Shown in pieces: positions 36,726-46,827 of a stretch of 64,000 nucleotides of DNA. Made by a program: the position numbers and the translations under genes. Within the stretch, counting starts at the first letter, position 1. The number at the start of each line of letters is the position of its first letter. Source of the DNA: Papilionanthe hookeriana x Papilionanthe teres (Eukaryota; Streptophyta; Magnoliopsida; Asparagales; Orchidaceae); assembly GCA_022702705.1 (NCBI GenBank), contig CM040421.1, forward strand, positions 61,916,621 to 61,980,620. Direction: 5' to 3'. The notes under the pieces were generated by a model, which was not told where the DNA came from, did not search any database, and was given only the letters and a program-made list of their open reading frames with translations.

Positions 36726-37147
36726 AGAGTGACAGACTCACTAAGATAACTGTTGGGGATTTGACCTATATGGGTCAAATAAAAATTCTCATGCTAGCTA
36801 TCACAAGTTATTCATTTTTTCATTAAAAATTTATTTTAGCATTTTTAGGACCTGCCGGCATATCATAAAAAATAGGGAAGGGTTTTTTTCAACATTTCAT
36901 TTTATTTCCATAGATAATGTACAAAAGGTCACTAGTACATATCATTGCAAGTAAAAGTTAACAGTACATATATGTATATATCATATAGCACACATGCTAC
37001 AAAACACTGATATATCACATATCAAAGCTTCTATATCTTCGCATTCATTTAAGCATAGCCTTGGATATTATCAGACCATCCATAAACGCCCTTCACTCTA
37101 AAACATTATTTGTCAAGCATGTCGCAGGTGTTTGGAAATTCATAGGG
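36726..37147 (-). other. 3' UTR of copy 1 between AlkB region and tandem repeats
   Basis: Non-coding. On the minus strand it has the look of a gene 3' end (TGTACATTATCTATGGAAAT, then AAATGAAATG near 36,900) and is conserved in copy 2 at 54,141-54,560. It may have come with the captured AlkB gene. A PBS-like string on the plus strand lies at about 36,728-36,757. Confidence 0.5.
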
Positions 37148-37929
37148 TCATGGTAGTTCTAAAGGCTTCAGCCCTTCAAGTTCTGCGATAACTTGATATC
37201 CAATAGGTAGCTTATCTGGCTTCATCCGCCACAGAGTGATCGAAATGCGTGGCCTATTAACACTGGGTATACAGTGTTTCACGAAATCTGCACCATTTCC
37301 CTAGAATAAGAGAACTGATCCTCGAGTTAAAAGGATACGACACGTTCCTTCAAATTCTCCAGGTCCCAAAATCTGTATTTCTCATCCAAATATGATGGAA
37401 CAACGATTCATTAAGGACACTGTATAAAATGGTCTCTCAAAGTCGTGACTGTCAATATGGGGAGGGATACAATCTCCTTCATCATACATGTTGATAATGC
37501 AGCTATCAGGAATACAATCTGTGGGCATGATTCCCCAAGTGACAAGACGTCTGATAATTTGAATTATTATAGTGGGTAAGGGATCGACTTGTTCATATCA
37601 CAAAATTCCGGGAAGATTCCCCTCTTTGTCTTTTGCATAATTGTAACAACACCCGTATTGGATGGTCTGTCTTCCTTTGCCACGAATCCATTTATTGGGT
37701 TCAGAATAAGTTTTCCTTCGAAGATGTCCAGCCCTACCCTGATTTCGGGCTTCATTATATGATCAATAATAGCAGCTTGCTCATCCTCATCAAATATTCT
37801 GGTAAATAATTTAAGACCATCCAGAATATTTATTGTTCTTTTGTTCATATGCTTGCACTGTTCAAAGGTCGTCCATTCAATAACACAAATCTGTCGTATT
37901 TCATCCCTTGAATGATTTTTTTTTGTCAA
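37148..37929 (-). pseudogene. ALKBH9/10-like AlkB dioxygenase region, Ogre-like copy 1
   Basis: Family activity: Fe(II)/2-oxoglutarate-dependent removal of methyl groups from RNA, notably N6-methyladenosine. Blocks follow plant ALKBH9/ALKBH10 order: MNKRTINILDGLKLFTRIF; after a one-base deletion near 37,757, KTYSEPNKWIRGKGR; QYGCCYNYAKDKEGNLPG; QIIRRLVTWGIMPTDCIPDS; YDEGDCIPPHIDSHDFERPF; GPGEFEG; GNGADFVKHCIPSV; RISITLWRMKPDK; and a tail ending LKPLELP. Fe(II) ligands His and Asp of HID (37,442-37,459) and the distal His of KHC are kept, as is the first Arg of the RxxxxxR 2-oxoglutarate motif; the second is Trp. In-frame stops: TGA at 37,598-37,600 (shared with copy 2), one after FG and one before GNGAD. 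The frame opens with TTG, not ATG, so the true start is uncertain; the ORF upstream is out of frame by two. It lies between integrase and the 3' UTR repeats, within the element. Confidence 0.93.
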
Positions 37930-37982
37930 TTTTCTTACCTGTCATCTTCAGGTCTTGGGCAGATATGAGTGAGGATGAAGTG

Positions 37983-38489
37983 ATAGCTGCTTTAATATCT
38001 TGATTTCTCTTTGTAGGATCTAGATTTGTCATTTTCGAATGCAGAATGTGTTTCCTCAAATGGGGTATTAATAGTCTGAGATTTTAACTGACTAATGTCC
38101 TCCATATTTTGTTTTTCTTGCAATTATTTTTTACGTTTCAGTCGTTTATTTTGATTCCGTCTCTGTGATCGGGTGAGCCCTGTTGTCATATTTTTTATAC
38201 CAGATGTAGATGCTCCTTGTACTGAAGTAGTCATAAATTCTCGTTCATCCGAGCTATCACTGATTGTGAAGTCATACTCTTCGGGCTGTCGGAGTTTGAA
38301 TTCTATCAAAGGCGTTTGCATGTTAATTTCATTATGGTTCACTAGATAGAGTAATGATCCGTGATATATGGATTCAACTTGCAACATATCAAAATTGAAA
38401 TGAATTCTAGTCCCCTCGTCCATGTGTTGGTGGTCCAAGGCAAATGTCATATTATTTTAGAATGAGAAAAATAGTCTATCTTCAGACAT
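37983..38489 (-). pseudogene. Unrecognised ORF between integrase and AlkB region, copy 1
   Basis: The function is not recognised. From ATG 38,489 the frame reads MSEDRLFFSF, a stop (CAA to TAA relative to copy 2), then NMTFALDHQHMDEGTRIHF, VESIYHGSLLYLVNH and LIEFKLRQPEEYDFTI. An acidic SDSSDERE and a very basic TRSQRRNQNKRLKRKK end it at a TAA at 38,124, where copy 2 has CAA. Past this stop it would continue to about 37,983. The basic stretch could be a nuclear-localisation or RNA-binding tail. It may form the N-terminal part of the AlkB protein or an independent small protein. It begins about 145 bp after the integrase stop. Confidence 0.6.
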
Positions 38490-38634
38490 TCTTCCTGTAA
38501 ATAATAGGGTGATACGTCAGACTAAATTTCATTTTCAATGATAACTTATGCTTATAAGCGAAAGAGAATAATATTTAGATTCGTATGGAAAATAAAAGAG
38601 AAAATCATTTTTTTTCTTTTAGTTCATAAATAAG

Positions 38635-39760
38635 TCATGACACATAGTATTTTTTTAAAAAGCGACCATTAATTGGGGGCAAAATTCTATCTCTGTGACA
38701 ATCTACCAACTGGTAAGATCCTCCCGAATATGTCTTTTCAATTACATATGGGCCCTCCCATATCGGTTCAAATTTGCCACCTATCTTTCGATGAGCTAGT
38801 ATAGGTCTTCGAAGAACTAAAACTAATTCACCAATTTGAAAGGTTCGTGGGCGAACTAACTTATCATGGGCTCGTATCATTTTTTCTTGTTTCAAGATTT
38901 TGTTGAGCTTGTAGACGTTTGCCTTCTAAACTCTCATGCTCTTCAAGTCGTAATCTGACATTTTCTTCTTCAGTTATCTTATTTGCTATTGCAACTCTGA
39001 GAGAAGGAATTTGGACTTCAAGTGGTAAAATTGCTTTAGAACCATATACCAAAGTAAATGGTGTTGATGGTGTTGGCGTTCGATATGTAGTTCTATAAGC
39101 CCATAAAGCTTCTATTAGTCGTTCATGCCACTATCTTGGGCTATTGATTAATGTCTTTTTCAAAATTGGAACCAATTTTTTATTGAAGGATTTAGCTAAA
39201 CCATTGGCTTTAGGATAATAGATTGTAGAGTATCTCCAGTCTATTCTATGTCTTTGGATAAAGTTGTTCATTTTTGTATTTTTAAAGGCCAAACCATTGT
39301 CTGATATGACCCTTCGAGGGATTCCAAATCTATAAACGATATGCGTTTTAAAGAAATAAAGGACATGTTCTGCCTTGACTTCTCTAAGCGGTATCTCTTC
39401 TGCCCATTTGGAGAAATAGTCAGTGGCTGCTAGAATAAATCAATGACCTTTAGATGACGGATGATCTATAGGGCCCACTATGTCAGTACCCAACATTAAA
39501 TTGGCTATAATGCAATAGTTGGGTGTAAGACATTTGGGGGCTGATGTAGAACTACCCCATGTACCTGACATTGATGACATTTCTTTGCAACATCAAGACA
39601 ATCAATTATCATTGTCGGTCAATAATAACCCATTCTTTTTATTTTCATCTTCATTTTAGGTCCAGATTGATGTGCACCACATAAACCTGAATGGACCTCC
39701 TTAACAATCTCTTGGGATTCAACTTGGTTCAAGCATCTTAACCACATTGGTCGAAAGATC
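38635..39760 (-). pseudogene. Integrase of Ogre-like copy 1, catalytic Glu lost
   Basis: In order on the minus strand, with frameshifts: a zinc-binding segment with QSGPKMKMKIKRMGYY and KKCHQCQVHG (about 39,590-39,680); the core with DIVGPID (first Asp) and ISDNGLAFKN (second Asp, about 39,300); then NGLAKSFNK where the family has LAEAFN, so the catalytic Glu is Lys (GAA to AAA, about 39,190). The C-terminal domain reads VRPRTFQIGELVLVLRR and GKFEPIWEGPYVIEKTYSGG, a GPY/F-type module, and ends KKYYVS at 38,635. A TGA interrupts the core after SSKGH. Copy 2 keeps all three acidic residues. Confidence 0.88.
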
Positions 39761-40424
39761 GTTTATAAAGGACATCATTTATTAGAGCACATGATAGTGC
39801 TCTTTGTTTAATTTGGGTGGCAATAGAAGTATTTTCTGGTAATCTTCCAGTTTGTAAATATCGAACAATTGGTTGTCGCCAATCATGTCCTTCGTCATTC
39901 ATCATCAGTACTATGTTTTCACCATTTTTATGTAAATTATCCATGTCAATTTGAGAAAGAACTTGTCATCCTTTTATAAAAATTGGTATGTTATCTTCTT
40001 CTGGACAAGCAAATTCTTTTGCAAGTTTCGCAAGTGCATCTGCTAAAGAATTATCTCGTCTTGGGACTAAGAAAAATGTTACATTAGGAATTTGCTGAAG
40101 TAACTTCAGAGTATAACGAGAATACTGTTCAAGTTGTGGTTTCAAAGTTTTGTATTTGCTAGCGATTTATTTGACAATCAACTAGGAATCTCCATAATTT
40201 TCAGTGTTTTTAATTTTCATTAGTATAGTTAATTCTAGACCAGTTATGAGCGCTTCATATTCGGCTTCATTATTTGTACATGGTTCACTCAGATGATAGG
40301 AAAAGGGCAACATTGTTTTATCTGTAGTAATGAAAATCAATCCTACCCCAGCTTTTCCTGGTATAATTGTCAGTTTGTCTTTATCTTTCCGTGCAGATGA
40401 TGTTCCATCGAAGTAAAGTTCCCA
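39761..40424 (-). pseudogene. Second (archaeal-type) RNase H and linker, copy 1
   Basis: After the degenerate first RNase H comes WELYFDGTSSARKDKDK (first catalytic Asp), NNEAEYEALITGLEL (catalytic Glu), a GDS followed by a stop where copy 2 has GDSQL, and DNSLADALAKLAKEF (last catalytic Asp). This second RNase H is characteristic of the Tat lineage and is thought to supply the activity that removes RNA from the RNA-DNA hybrid. Two stops in the GDS region and a TGA at 39,966-39,968 (shared with copy 2) disable it. The following ALSCALINDVLYKRSF leads into the integrase zinc region. Confidence 0.85.
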
Positions 40425-41228
40425 TCATTGTATGTTGGAATCATTTACTTCTGATATTTGTTCATTAGGTAAATCATCATTAAGAGGTGATTCAGTTGGA
40501 ATTGGATGTGCTGTTAAAAAGTCTGCCAAGATTTGTCCTTTGACAACACGTAATGGTACAAATGTTATGTCGAATTGAAGTAGGATCATTGCCCATCTTG
40601 CTAATCTCCCAGAAAGTGTCAGCTGTGTCATTAAATATTGGAGTGGGTTAATTCTTGAAATAAGGGTTACTTTATGAGATAACAAATAGTGCCTCAGTTT
40701 TTGAACTACAAAAATTAAGGCTAAACAATGTTTCTCAATGGTTGGGTATTTTATTTCTGTTGGAATCAGAAAACGGCTTAAATAGTATAACGCATTTTCT
40801 TTTCCTTCGTCATTTATTTGTGCCAATAATGCTCCTAGAGAATTCTCCAATGCTGCGATGTAAATAATTAGAGGTCTTCCTACTACAGGGGCTGCTAAAA
40901 TAGGAGGGATTGTCAGGTATTGTTTGACATTTTCGAAAGCGTGTTGGCATTTTTCATCCCAGATAAATTTGGTATATTTTCTTGTTAGAGCAGTAAGAGG
41001 CTGACACCTACCTGACAAATTGGAAATAAAACATCGTATATATGCTAACTTTCCTTGAAATGATCTCAATTGAGTTTGATTTTTGGAAGGAGGCATATTT
41101 AGGATAGCTTCAATTTTGAGGGGGTCAATTTCTATCCCACAATGTCGAACTACAAATCCTAAAAATTTTCCTAAAGTGACACCAAAAGCGCACTTTAAGG
41201 GATTCATTTTAATATTGTATTGTCGTAG
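40425..41228 (-). pseudogene. RT thumb/connection and first RNase H, copy 1
   Basis: A 260-residue open frame: MNPLKCAFGV, GKFLGFVVRHCGIEIDPLKI and QLRSFQGKLAYIRCFISNLS (RT thumb and connection), then IWDEKCQHAFENVKQYL and LIIYIAALENSLGALLAQ, where a working RNase H would have Asp (YTDAS). This first RNase H is therefore inactive by sequence, as usual in Tat elements, and may act only as a tether. LARWAMILLQFDITFVP and GQILADFLTAHPIP close the domain. A TGA at 41,229-41,231, shared with copy 2, cuts it from the palm; a TGA at 40,425-40,427, also shared, cuts it from the second RNase H. Confidence 0.9.
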
Positions 41229-42179
41229 TCATTCAAAGAAAATTCTCAAATCATATATATGATCATCATTTTGCTTACTGTTGACAACCAGGTCGTCCAC
41301 ATAACATTCGACTTGATTGTGTATTAATTCATCAAAGATCCGTGTCATGGCTCTTTGATAGGGTGCACCAGCATTCTTTAGTCCAAATGGCATAACCTTA
41401 TAACAATATATTCCTACGGGTGTCAGGAAGGCTGTATTAGCTTCATCTTCTGAGAACATTTTTATCTGATTATATCCTGATGATCCATCCATAAAGGAAA
41501 ATATTGCGTGTTTCAATGCTATATCCACCATTAACTCAGGAATTGGTAAAGGGAATTCATCTTTTGGACATGCTTTGTTCAGATCCCTGAATTCTATGCA
41601 GACTCTTATTTGTCCATTTTTCTTTTTAACTGGCACCACATTGGCTAACAATGTTGGATAATTTTCTTCTCGTATGAAGTTAGCTTCTATTAATTTCTTA
41701 ACTTCCGTAATGACTTGTTGCTCTATTTCGACACGCATTCTTCTTGGAGCTTGTTTAACAGGGACTGGAATCTGATTTATCCCAAGCTTATAGACTGTGA
41801 CTTCTGGAGACAAACCAAGCATCTCATCATAAGTCCAAGCAAAGCAGTCTTTGTATTCTGTTAACAATTGAATTATGTCTTTTGCTTCCTCACTATTAAG
41901 GAATGAACTAATGAAAGTTGGTTTCAGATTTTCATCAGTTCCTAAATTTATTTCTTTTAGTTCATCAATTGTTGATTTAATTTCTTCTTCCAATTCTGGG
42001 GGAGCATCTTTGATTTGAAGCACATATATTATTTCAGAATTATGTTCCAAAGTACCAAATCCAACTGCTTCTTTGGAATTGGTATTTTGTTTGTTATTAT
42101 TCCACATTTTTTTTATAAAATGTGGTTGCTTTAGAGACCATTGTTTAAGCATTAAACTATTTTGAATAATTTTTTGTGC
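41229..42179 (-). pseudogene. Reverse transcriptase (fingers/palm), copy 1, frame open
   Basis: One open frame of about 307 codons. N-terminal linker (PELEEEIKSTIDELKEINLG), KDCFAWTYDEMLGLSP, VKQAPRRMRVEIEQQV, then RT blocks VPVKKKNGQIRVCIEFRDLN, CPKDEFPLPIPELMVDI, FSFMDGSSGYNQIKM (first catalytic Asp), TAFLTPVGIYCYKVMPFGLK and CYVDDLVVNSK (the YVDD active site). RT copies element RNA into DNA. The YVDD and surrounding motifs place it in the Tat/Ogre branch of Ty3/gypsy. The frame ends in the shared TGA after RIFFE (41,229-41,231), where relatives have Arg. A TAG near 42,178 separates it from the upstream linker; copy 2 has TGG there. Confidence 0.93.
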
Positions 42180-42839
42180 CTAAGGAGAATACAGCTCAAA
42201 AGGAATTTTCATTGATTTTTGAAGATTTCCATCTTCTATTTTTACATCATTCTCAGTATTAGAAGAAGTAGAGTCAAGTCTAAACTTAATTGGCTTTTTG
42301 TCATCACTATATACTTCTGTGAGTACTAGATTCTCAATCTTAGCAGTAGAGATTGGAGTTAGAGTCATAGAATGTATATAATGATTGATTTTGTCATACA
42401 TAGATTCAAATTGTTTTTCTTTATTTTCTTCTTCTAGATATATTTTGAATTGAGGTTCCTTTAAAACCATTGATGTCGTTTCTTCTTCGGAGTTCAGGTG
42501 GATTTTGAATTTCAATGGTTTCTTCACTATAACAAGCGAATCTTCTTTCCCTCGTCCTCGTCCTCGGCCTCGACCTCGAGTATAAGTTTGACGGGAATTA
42601 GTTCCTTTTGTCTTTGAAGAAAAATGTTCTTTTTTGTTCATTTTCTTCCCTTTGTCTTTTTCTTTCACATCCACTACTGTCTCTCTGGAGAATATAGTTT
42701 TCTTCATAGGTGCATAATACACTACATCTTCATGTATACTGATTTCATGGATTGAACATGGTTGTAAATCTCCTACAATACAGCATTCTTGTCCTTTTCG
42801 CAGATATTTTATGCATTGATGCAACGAAGAAGGGACCAT
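42180..42839 (-). pseudogene. Protease-RT linker with RG-rich tract, copy 1
   Basis: A 219-codon frame joining protease and RT. It begins MVPSSLHQCIKYLRKGQE, the sequence after the protease LLGRPWLHEHK, and contains TRGRGRGRGRGKED (about 42,540-42,580), an RG-rich patch of a kind that can bind RNA, followed by acidic, Lys-rich sequence without a recognised domain. In Ogre elements the protease-RT junction is known to carry an intron or long spacer; no splice sites were assigned here. Confidence 0.7.
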
Positions 42840-43831
42840 TTTATGTTCATGAAGCCACGGTCTGCCAAGTAAGGCATTAAATGAGAATCAATGATGTGAA
42901 ATTTTGCCGTTGTTGTTAAGTCGGCTACCTTTAGAAGCAATGTTATGGATCCAAGAGCTCGTTCCCCTTGTTGATTGAATCCTCGTAACATCATCATTTC
43001 TCTTGATAATTGGGATGTGTCAACATCCAGATATGCAAGAGTTCTCAAATTCATAATGTTAATCGCGACACCTAGGTCAATAAGAACCCTTGAAAGTATC
43101 GTATCATTTATGTTTACTGTGATATATAGTGGACGATTATGTTCAGTTGTTCCGAGCAACAATTCATTATCAGAGAAGGTAATTTTCATTGATTCTTCCA
43201 ATGGATAGATTACATTTTGTGTAATACTAGCAAGCTGAGCTAAGCAAATGTCTCGATCTAGAAGGGCTTTTATCAATGATTCTCTCATTTCTCTGGAAAG
43301 TATAAGAGCGTCATAGATACTCAGTTTTGCTGGTAGCTTCCTTAAATGAGCTAGTATGTTATAATCTACTTTGTTATGAAGATCATCCTTATCTTTTTCA
43401 GGGAGTTGAGGATGTATTTGAGGAATGATCTTCTCTGATGTAATTGTTTGTCTTTCTTTTCCTTGTGGAACCATTCTAGGAGGAAGAATTTTTTCACTTC
43501 TCAAATTAATTTCAACTATTTCTTCAAGTTGACTATTGGATTCTTCTATCTCCAAATCCGAAGATTCTAATTCTATGGAAATTATAGTTTGTTGTAGTTG
43601 TAATGTAGCAACATCATTCTCATCTTTATCATTGTCAAACTTTTCATCAATGTTTCTGTCATCTTGATTGTCGTTCGATTGATTAGGGTCATATACGATT
43701 TGAGTATTGTCCATAGAATTAAAATTTGAATGATCATTTTCAGAAGCATCACCCAAAATGGACAAAATGTAAGCAAAAATGGAATTATTATTATTCACAA
43801 TAGGAGCAAAAAGAAAGTCATACAAAGTCAT
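42809..43831 (-). pseudogene. Aspartic protease and acidic N-terminal extension, copy 1
   Basis: The 340-residue frame from ATG 43,831 starts with an Asn/Asp-rich region (YDPNQSNDNQDDRNIDEKFD), then VEINLRSEKILPPRM and DYNILAHLRKLPAKLSIYDA, typical of Tat/Ogre sequence before the protease. The protease follows: ITFSDNELLLGTTEHNRPLY, then VLIDLGVAINIMN, the catalytic Asp motif (copy 2 has LIDPGASINIMN). A short deletion near 42,885 shifts the frame just before LLGRPWLHEH, so the last block continues in the linker frame and this frame ends in unrelated residues. The enzyme would cut the Gag-Pol polyprotein. Confidence 0.85.
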
Positions 43832-44101
43832 CGGTTTGAGGATTTTTCGTCCTTCATCCGATATAACTATCTTAATAGAAGATGAGGAAACATAAGAATG
43901 AGAGGGTACAAAAGGAACTACAGTCCCTACATCTAGAAGACCTCTAATCCTTTTCAGTTCTTTATTTTTCTTTTTCTTTTCTTTCTTGGGAGGCTTTGTA
44001 ACCTGATATTTAGTAAGGATCTCCTCAGAAGATTTACTTCGAACAATGTTGTCTTTGTTCTTGCTTTTGGAATTAAATTTTTCCGCTGAAATCGTATTAA
44101 C
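43832..44101 (-). pseudogene. Lys-rich gag-protease spacer, copy 1
   Basis: Continues the gag frame after the TAA at 44,102-44,104: SAEKFNSKSKNKD, SSEEILTKYQVTKPPKKEKK and a Lys-rich run, then SDEGRKILKPMTLYDF into the protease frame. No domain is recognised. If the shared TAA is decay rather than a true gag stop, gag and protease were once one polyprotein. Confidence 0.6.
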
Positions 44102-45072
44102 TTAACCTTTGTCAGGTTCTTTCAAATATTCTTTCAAAATTACTATATTTCCTTCTTTAAAGTTGCGCTCTAACCAGTCTTTGAAGACAAAACATTCTTC
44201 AATTTTATGTCCAAGCATTCTATGATATGGACAATAATTGGGATTGTCTTTCATGTCGATTTCCGTCGGTCTTTTAGGTTCTGGTAGCTTAAATTCTGGT
44301 TCTTTAAGCAGGCTACGAAATATTTTACTGACAGTCTCAGTTTTAAATGGATATTCTTTATTCATTCTTTCAGCCATCATTTTCTTATCTGCGGGTACTT
44401 GAATTGGTTGTTGAAGTTGAAGTTGAGAAGAGGAAGATTGAGATGATGATTGGTTTTGTCGTTTTTGTTTCTTTTGTTCTGATTGAACCTGCATCATTTG
44501 TTTGCCTTTTTCAACAACATTTTTTGGCTTATTTTCAAATGTTTTGACAGTTTTTATCTTTTCAGTCTTTTCCGTTATGCTCATTTGCTTTGCTTCTTCT
44601 TGAAGTTTGGCAGCTTTACTGAGCAATTTTTCAAATGTCTTTATTGTAAATCCTTTAAGCACGAATGCTATAGGACCAGGAATATTCTTAAGTAGAATTT
44701 CAACAGCGTGTTGCTCTTGAAGTCGTGGTTCACATTTCATGCTAAGATTTCTCCAGCGTAAAATGTAGTCCACTAAGCTTTCTCCGGTTTTCTGTTTTTC
44801 CACTACTAGATCACCAACTGTGGTGTGATGTTGAGCTCCAGCAAAGCGTTGGATAAAGAGGCTTTCAAGCTCTATAAAAGTTTTAACAGATCCATTAGGA
44901 AGTTCTGCATACCAATCAAAGGCTACACCTGTGAGACTGTTAACAAACTATCGAAATAAAAGGGCATCATTCCCCCCGATATTACAACAACTTGCTCTGA
45001 AATGTGCTAAATGTGTCGAGGATCACCCGTTCCATCAAACATCTTAAAGATAGGAGGAACAAAGCCTTTAGG
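44102..45072 (-). pseudogene. Gag with CHHC zinc knuckle, copy 1
   Basis: Begins near PKGFVPPIFKMFDGTG (about 45,050). A two-base loss near CGACACATTTAG and several stops (about 44,805-45,030) spoil the middle of the capsid domain, which is better kept in copy 2. From 44,803 an open frame gives DYILRWRNLSMKCEP, AVEILLKNIPGPIAFVL, a coiled-coil/Lys-rich linker (EEAKQMSITEKTEKIKTVKT), a Gln/Ser-rich stretch, and the knuckle CPYHRMLGHKIEEC (C-x2-H-x4-H-x4-C, with His in place of the usual second Cys). It ends KEYLKEPDKG at TAA 44,102, which copy 2 shares. Gag packages the element RNA. Confidence 0.88.
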
Positions 45073-45672
45073 CTACTGGACAGAATCAAATTCTTCTGGA
45101 TAGGGTGTACCCTTCGGTATTAAAGATCCAGCCTTTACCTGAGCCATTGTTTCTTTTATCTTTTGTTCTAAAAGTTGAGTAATATCCTTTTCCAGAATTC
45201 CACTATGAGGGGAATCTTTTTTCTTTTGGGTGCTTTCCTTAACATCTATTGGCTCTTCTTTGTTTTCTAGAATATGGATAGCCTCTGGTCTGATGATTTC
45301 AATGGATGGAGAAGGGTTTGTCGGTGGATTTTGCAAAGTTTCTACCAATTCTTCCATTTTTTGCTCAAGACGACTAATTTGTTCATCTCGTTGTCGTATA
45401 ATTGCTCTTAATTCATTTGTTGCCTCTTATTCAATTGATTCTCGTGCTAAGGAAGTAGATCGAGTTTCTACCATATTAACACTAGCAACATTTTCATTTG
45501 AGCTATCAGAAGTATCTTTCTTCCCTTGCACCGAAAATTGTTTAATATCATTTTTTAATTTTTTTAATCTTTCTTCGAATGATTTTGCAGAATGTTGTTT
45601 ACAAGTTCTTTCTTGTGAACTATCTGCAGGAGTGCTTGTAGCATCTGAATTTCTTTCATACGATCTTCGTTT
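45073..45672 (-). pseudogene. Coiled-coil region before gag, copy 1
   Basis: On the minus strand: KSFEERLKKLKNDIKQFSVQ, MVETRSTSLARESIE, a stop (GAA to TAA relative to copy 2), then ATNELKAIIRQRDEQISRLE followed by QKMEELVETLQ, a clear heptad pattern, then a Pro-rich linker (NPPTNPSPSIEI) and ITQLLEQKIKETMAQVKAG. It precedes gag as in other Tat/Ogre polyproteins and probably helps Gag assemble. It ends at a TAG (copy 2: TAC), at 45,073-45,075, immediately before the gag domain. Confidence 0.75.
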
Positions 45673-46578
45673 TCATACGTTATTTCTAAGTATAGGACGA
45701 GAACATCTAGGTGGTGTATCGTATTGTGTGTAAGGACAGTTTGCTTTTTGAATCATTTGGACTAGATCTGACATTTTAGTAGTTGTGTTTTCTGCTTCGG
45801 ACATTAGTTCATCATATTTAGCTTTGTCGTTTGTGATTACCACATCTTTTATTCTTGGGCCCAGTCGAAATTTTATTGGTACTCGAACACAATGTTCATT
45901 AGTTGGAAATTGATAACCCATTTCTTGATAGTCAAGATTTTCCATTGCTAAAATTCTCCTTTTCATAGTGTTAGAGACTGCACAACCCATTTTGTTCAAT
46001 AATCAAGAAATTGAACATTCATCTTTTCGTGCTAATCTCTTAAACACTGAATATATAGCTTTAATTGAAGGAGAACTAGGTTGAGAGAAATTATCAGTGT
46101 ATTCAACAGGAATTGGAATATACCGATTCTCTTCTAAAAAGGAAGGATTTCCAAAAACATTTTGTTGAAATGCAGGTGTTTCGAAATTATCATTTTCGTT
46201 CCATCTTTTCTTCCTTTTAAACGATGAAGTTTTGTGAATATTTTTAGAACAAGACCCGACTTCGTATATAGATGGTAGTGGAATATCATCCTCTTCAAAG
46301 ATTTGTTTGCCTTTTTTATCAATTTGCCTTTTCATTTCATCAAGTGTATAAGGTTCTTCAGATGTATACCCAGGCATGTCTTGTGTAAAATTCAGAAAGT
46401 CTTCATAAGGTTGCAAGTCAAATTCTTCAAAATAATTTACATCAGTTTGATATGGATTATCTAATGTAAATTCTGTTTCATCAAGTAATCCATAATCATT
46501 CTGATAGAAGGAAAGATCTTCCTCCACTGGTGTGTTGAAGTCTTGATAATAAGAAAAGATTGAATTCGGAGAATCCAT
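45673..46578 (-). pseudogene. ORF1 upstream of gag, copy 1
   Basis: Starts at ATG 46,578, about 155 bp after the PBS, with MDSPNSIFSYYQDFNTPVEE, an acidic aromatic-rich N-terminus, then FKRKKRWNENDNFETPAF and SIKAIYSVFKRLARKDEC. A TGA at 46,003-46,005, shared with copy 2, interrupts; in the same frame follow MGCAVSNTMKRRILAMENLD, VPIKFRLGPRIKDVVITND and ENTTTKMSDLVQMIQKANCP, ending at 45,673. An ORF before gag is a known trait of Ogre elements; its function is unknown. No similarity to any other protein was recognised. Confidence 0.75.
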
Positions 46579-46733
46579 TGCAAATTTTTTTCTTCTGAAA
46601 TTTCAGGAAAAATGAATATTATTGACTTATTTATAAACTAGGAATTTATCTTTTAAAATTAAAAATATGTAGTTCAAGGATCAAAATGTCAAATGAAAAC
46701 AAGTGATAACAAAAGATGAGAAGAAAAATCAAA

Positions 46734-46751
46734 TCCCCAGCGGAGTCGCCA
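46734..46751 (-). promoter_or_regulatory. Primer-binding site, tRNA-Arg type
   Basis: The minus strand reads TGGCGACTCCGCTGGGGA, followed by TTTGA. TGGCGACTC..CTGGGGA is the PBS type of Ogre elements, attributed to tRNA-Arg. It lies five bases from the LTR end (...GCCATCA then AAGAG). Confidence 0.88.
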
Positions 46752-46827
46752 CTCTTTGATGGCGGTGAAAATCTTTTTAAGGGTCGACTTGCATCGTTAT
46801 CAATTCCCGTATCATGTCAATGTCATG

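Noticed and set aside
37598..37600. Shared TGA codons as programmed readthrough or recoding
   Set aside because: They occur at unrelated sites alongside frameshifts and private stops. Shared decay explains them more simply.
37148..38489. AlkB region as an ordinary host gene between two elements
   Set aside because: It occurs in both copies at the same internal place, between integrase and the 3' UTR repeats and LTR, so it travels with the element.
45230..45733. 167-codon plus-strand ORF (also 62,686-63,105)
   Set aside because: It is the antisense shadow of the coiled-coil region before gag; Ser/Phe-rich composition follows from the opposite strand.
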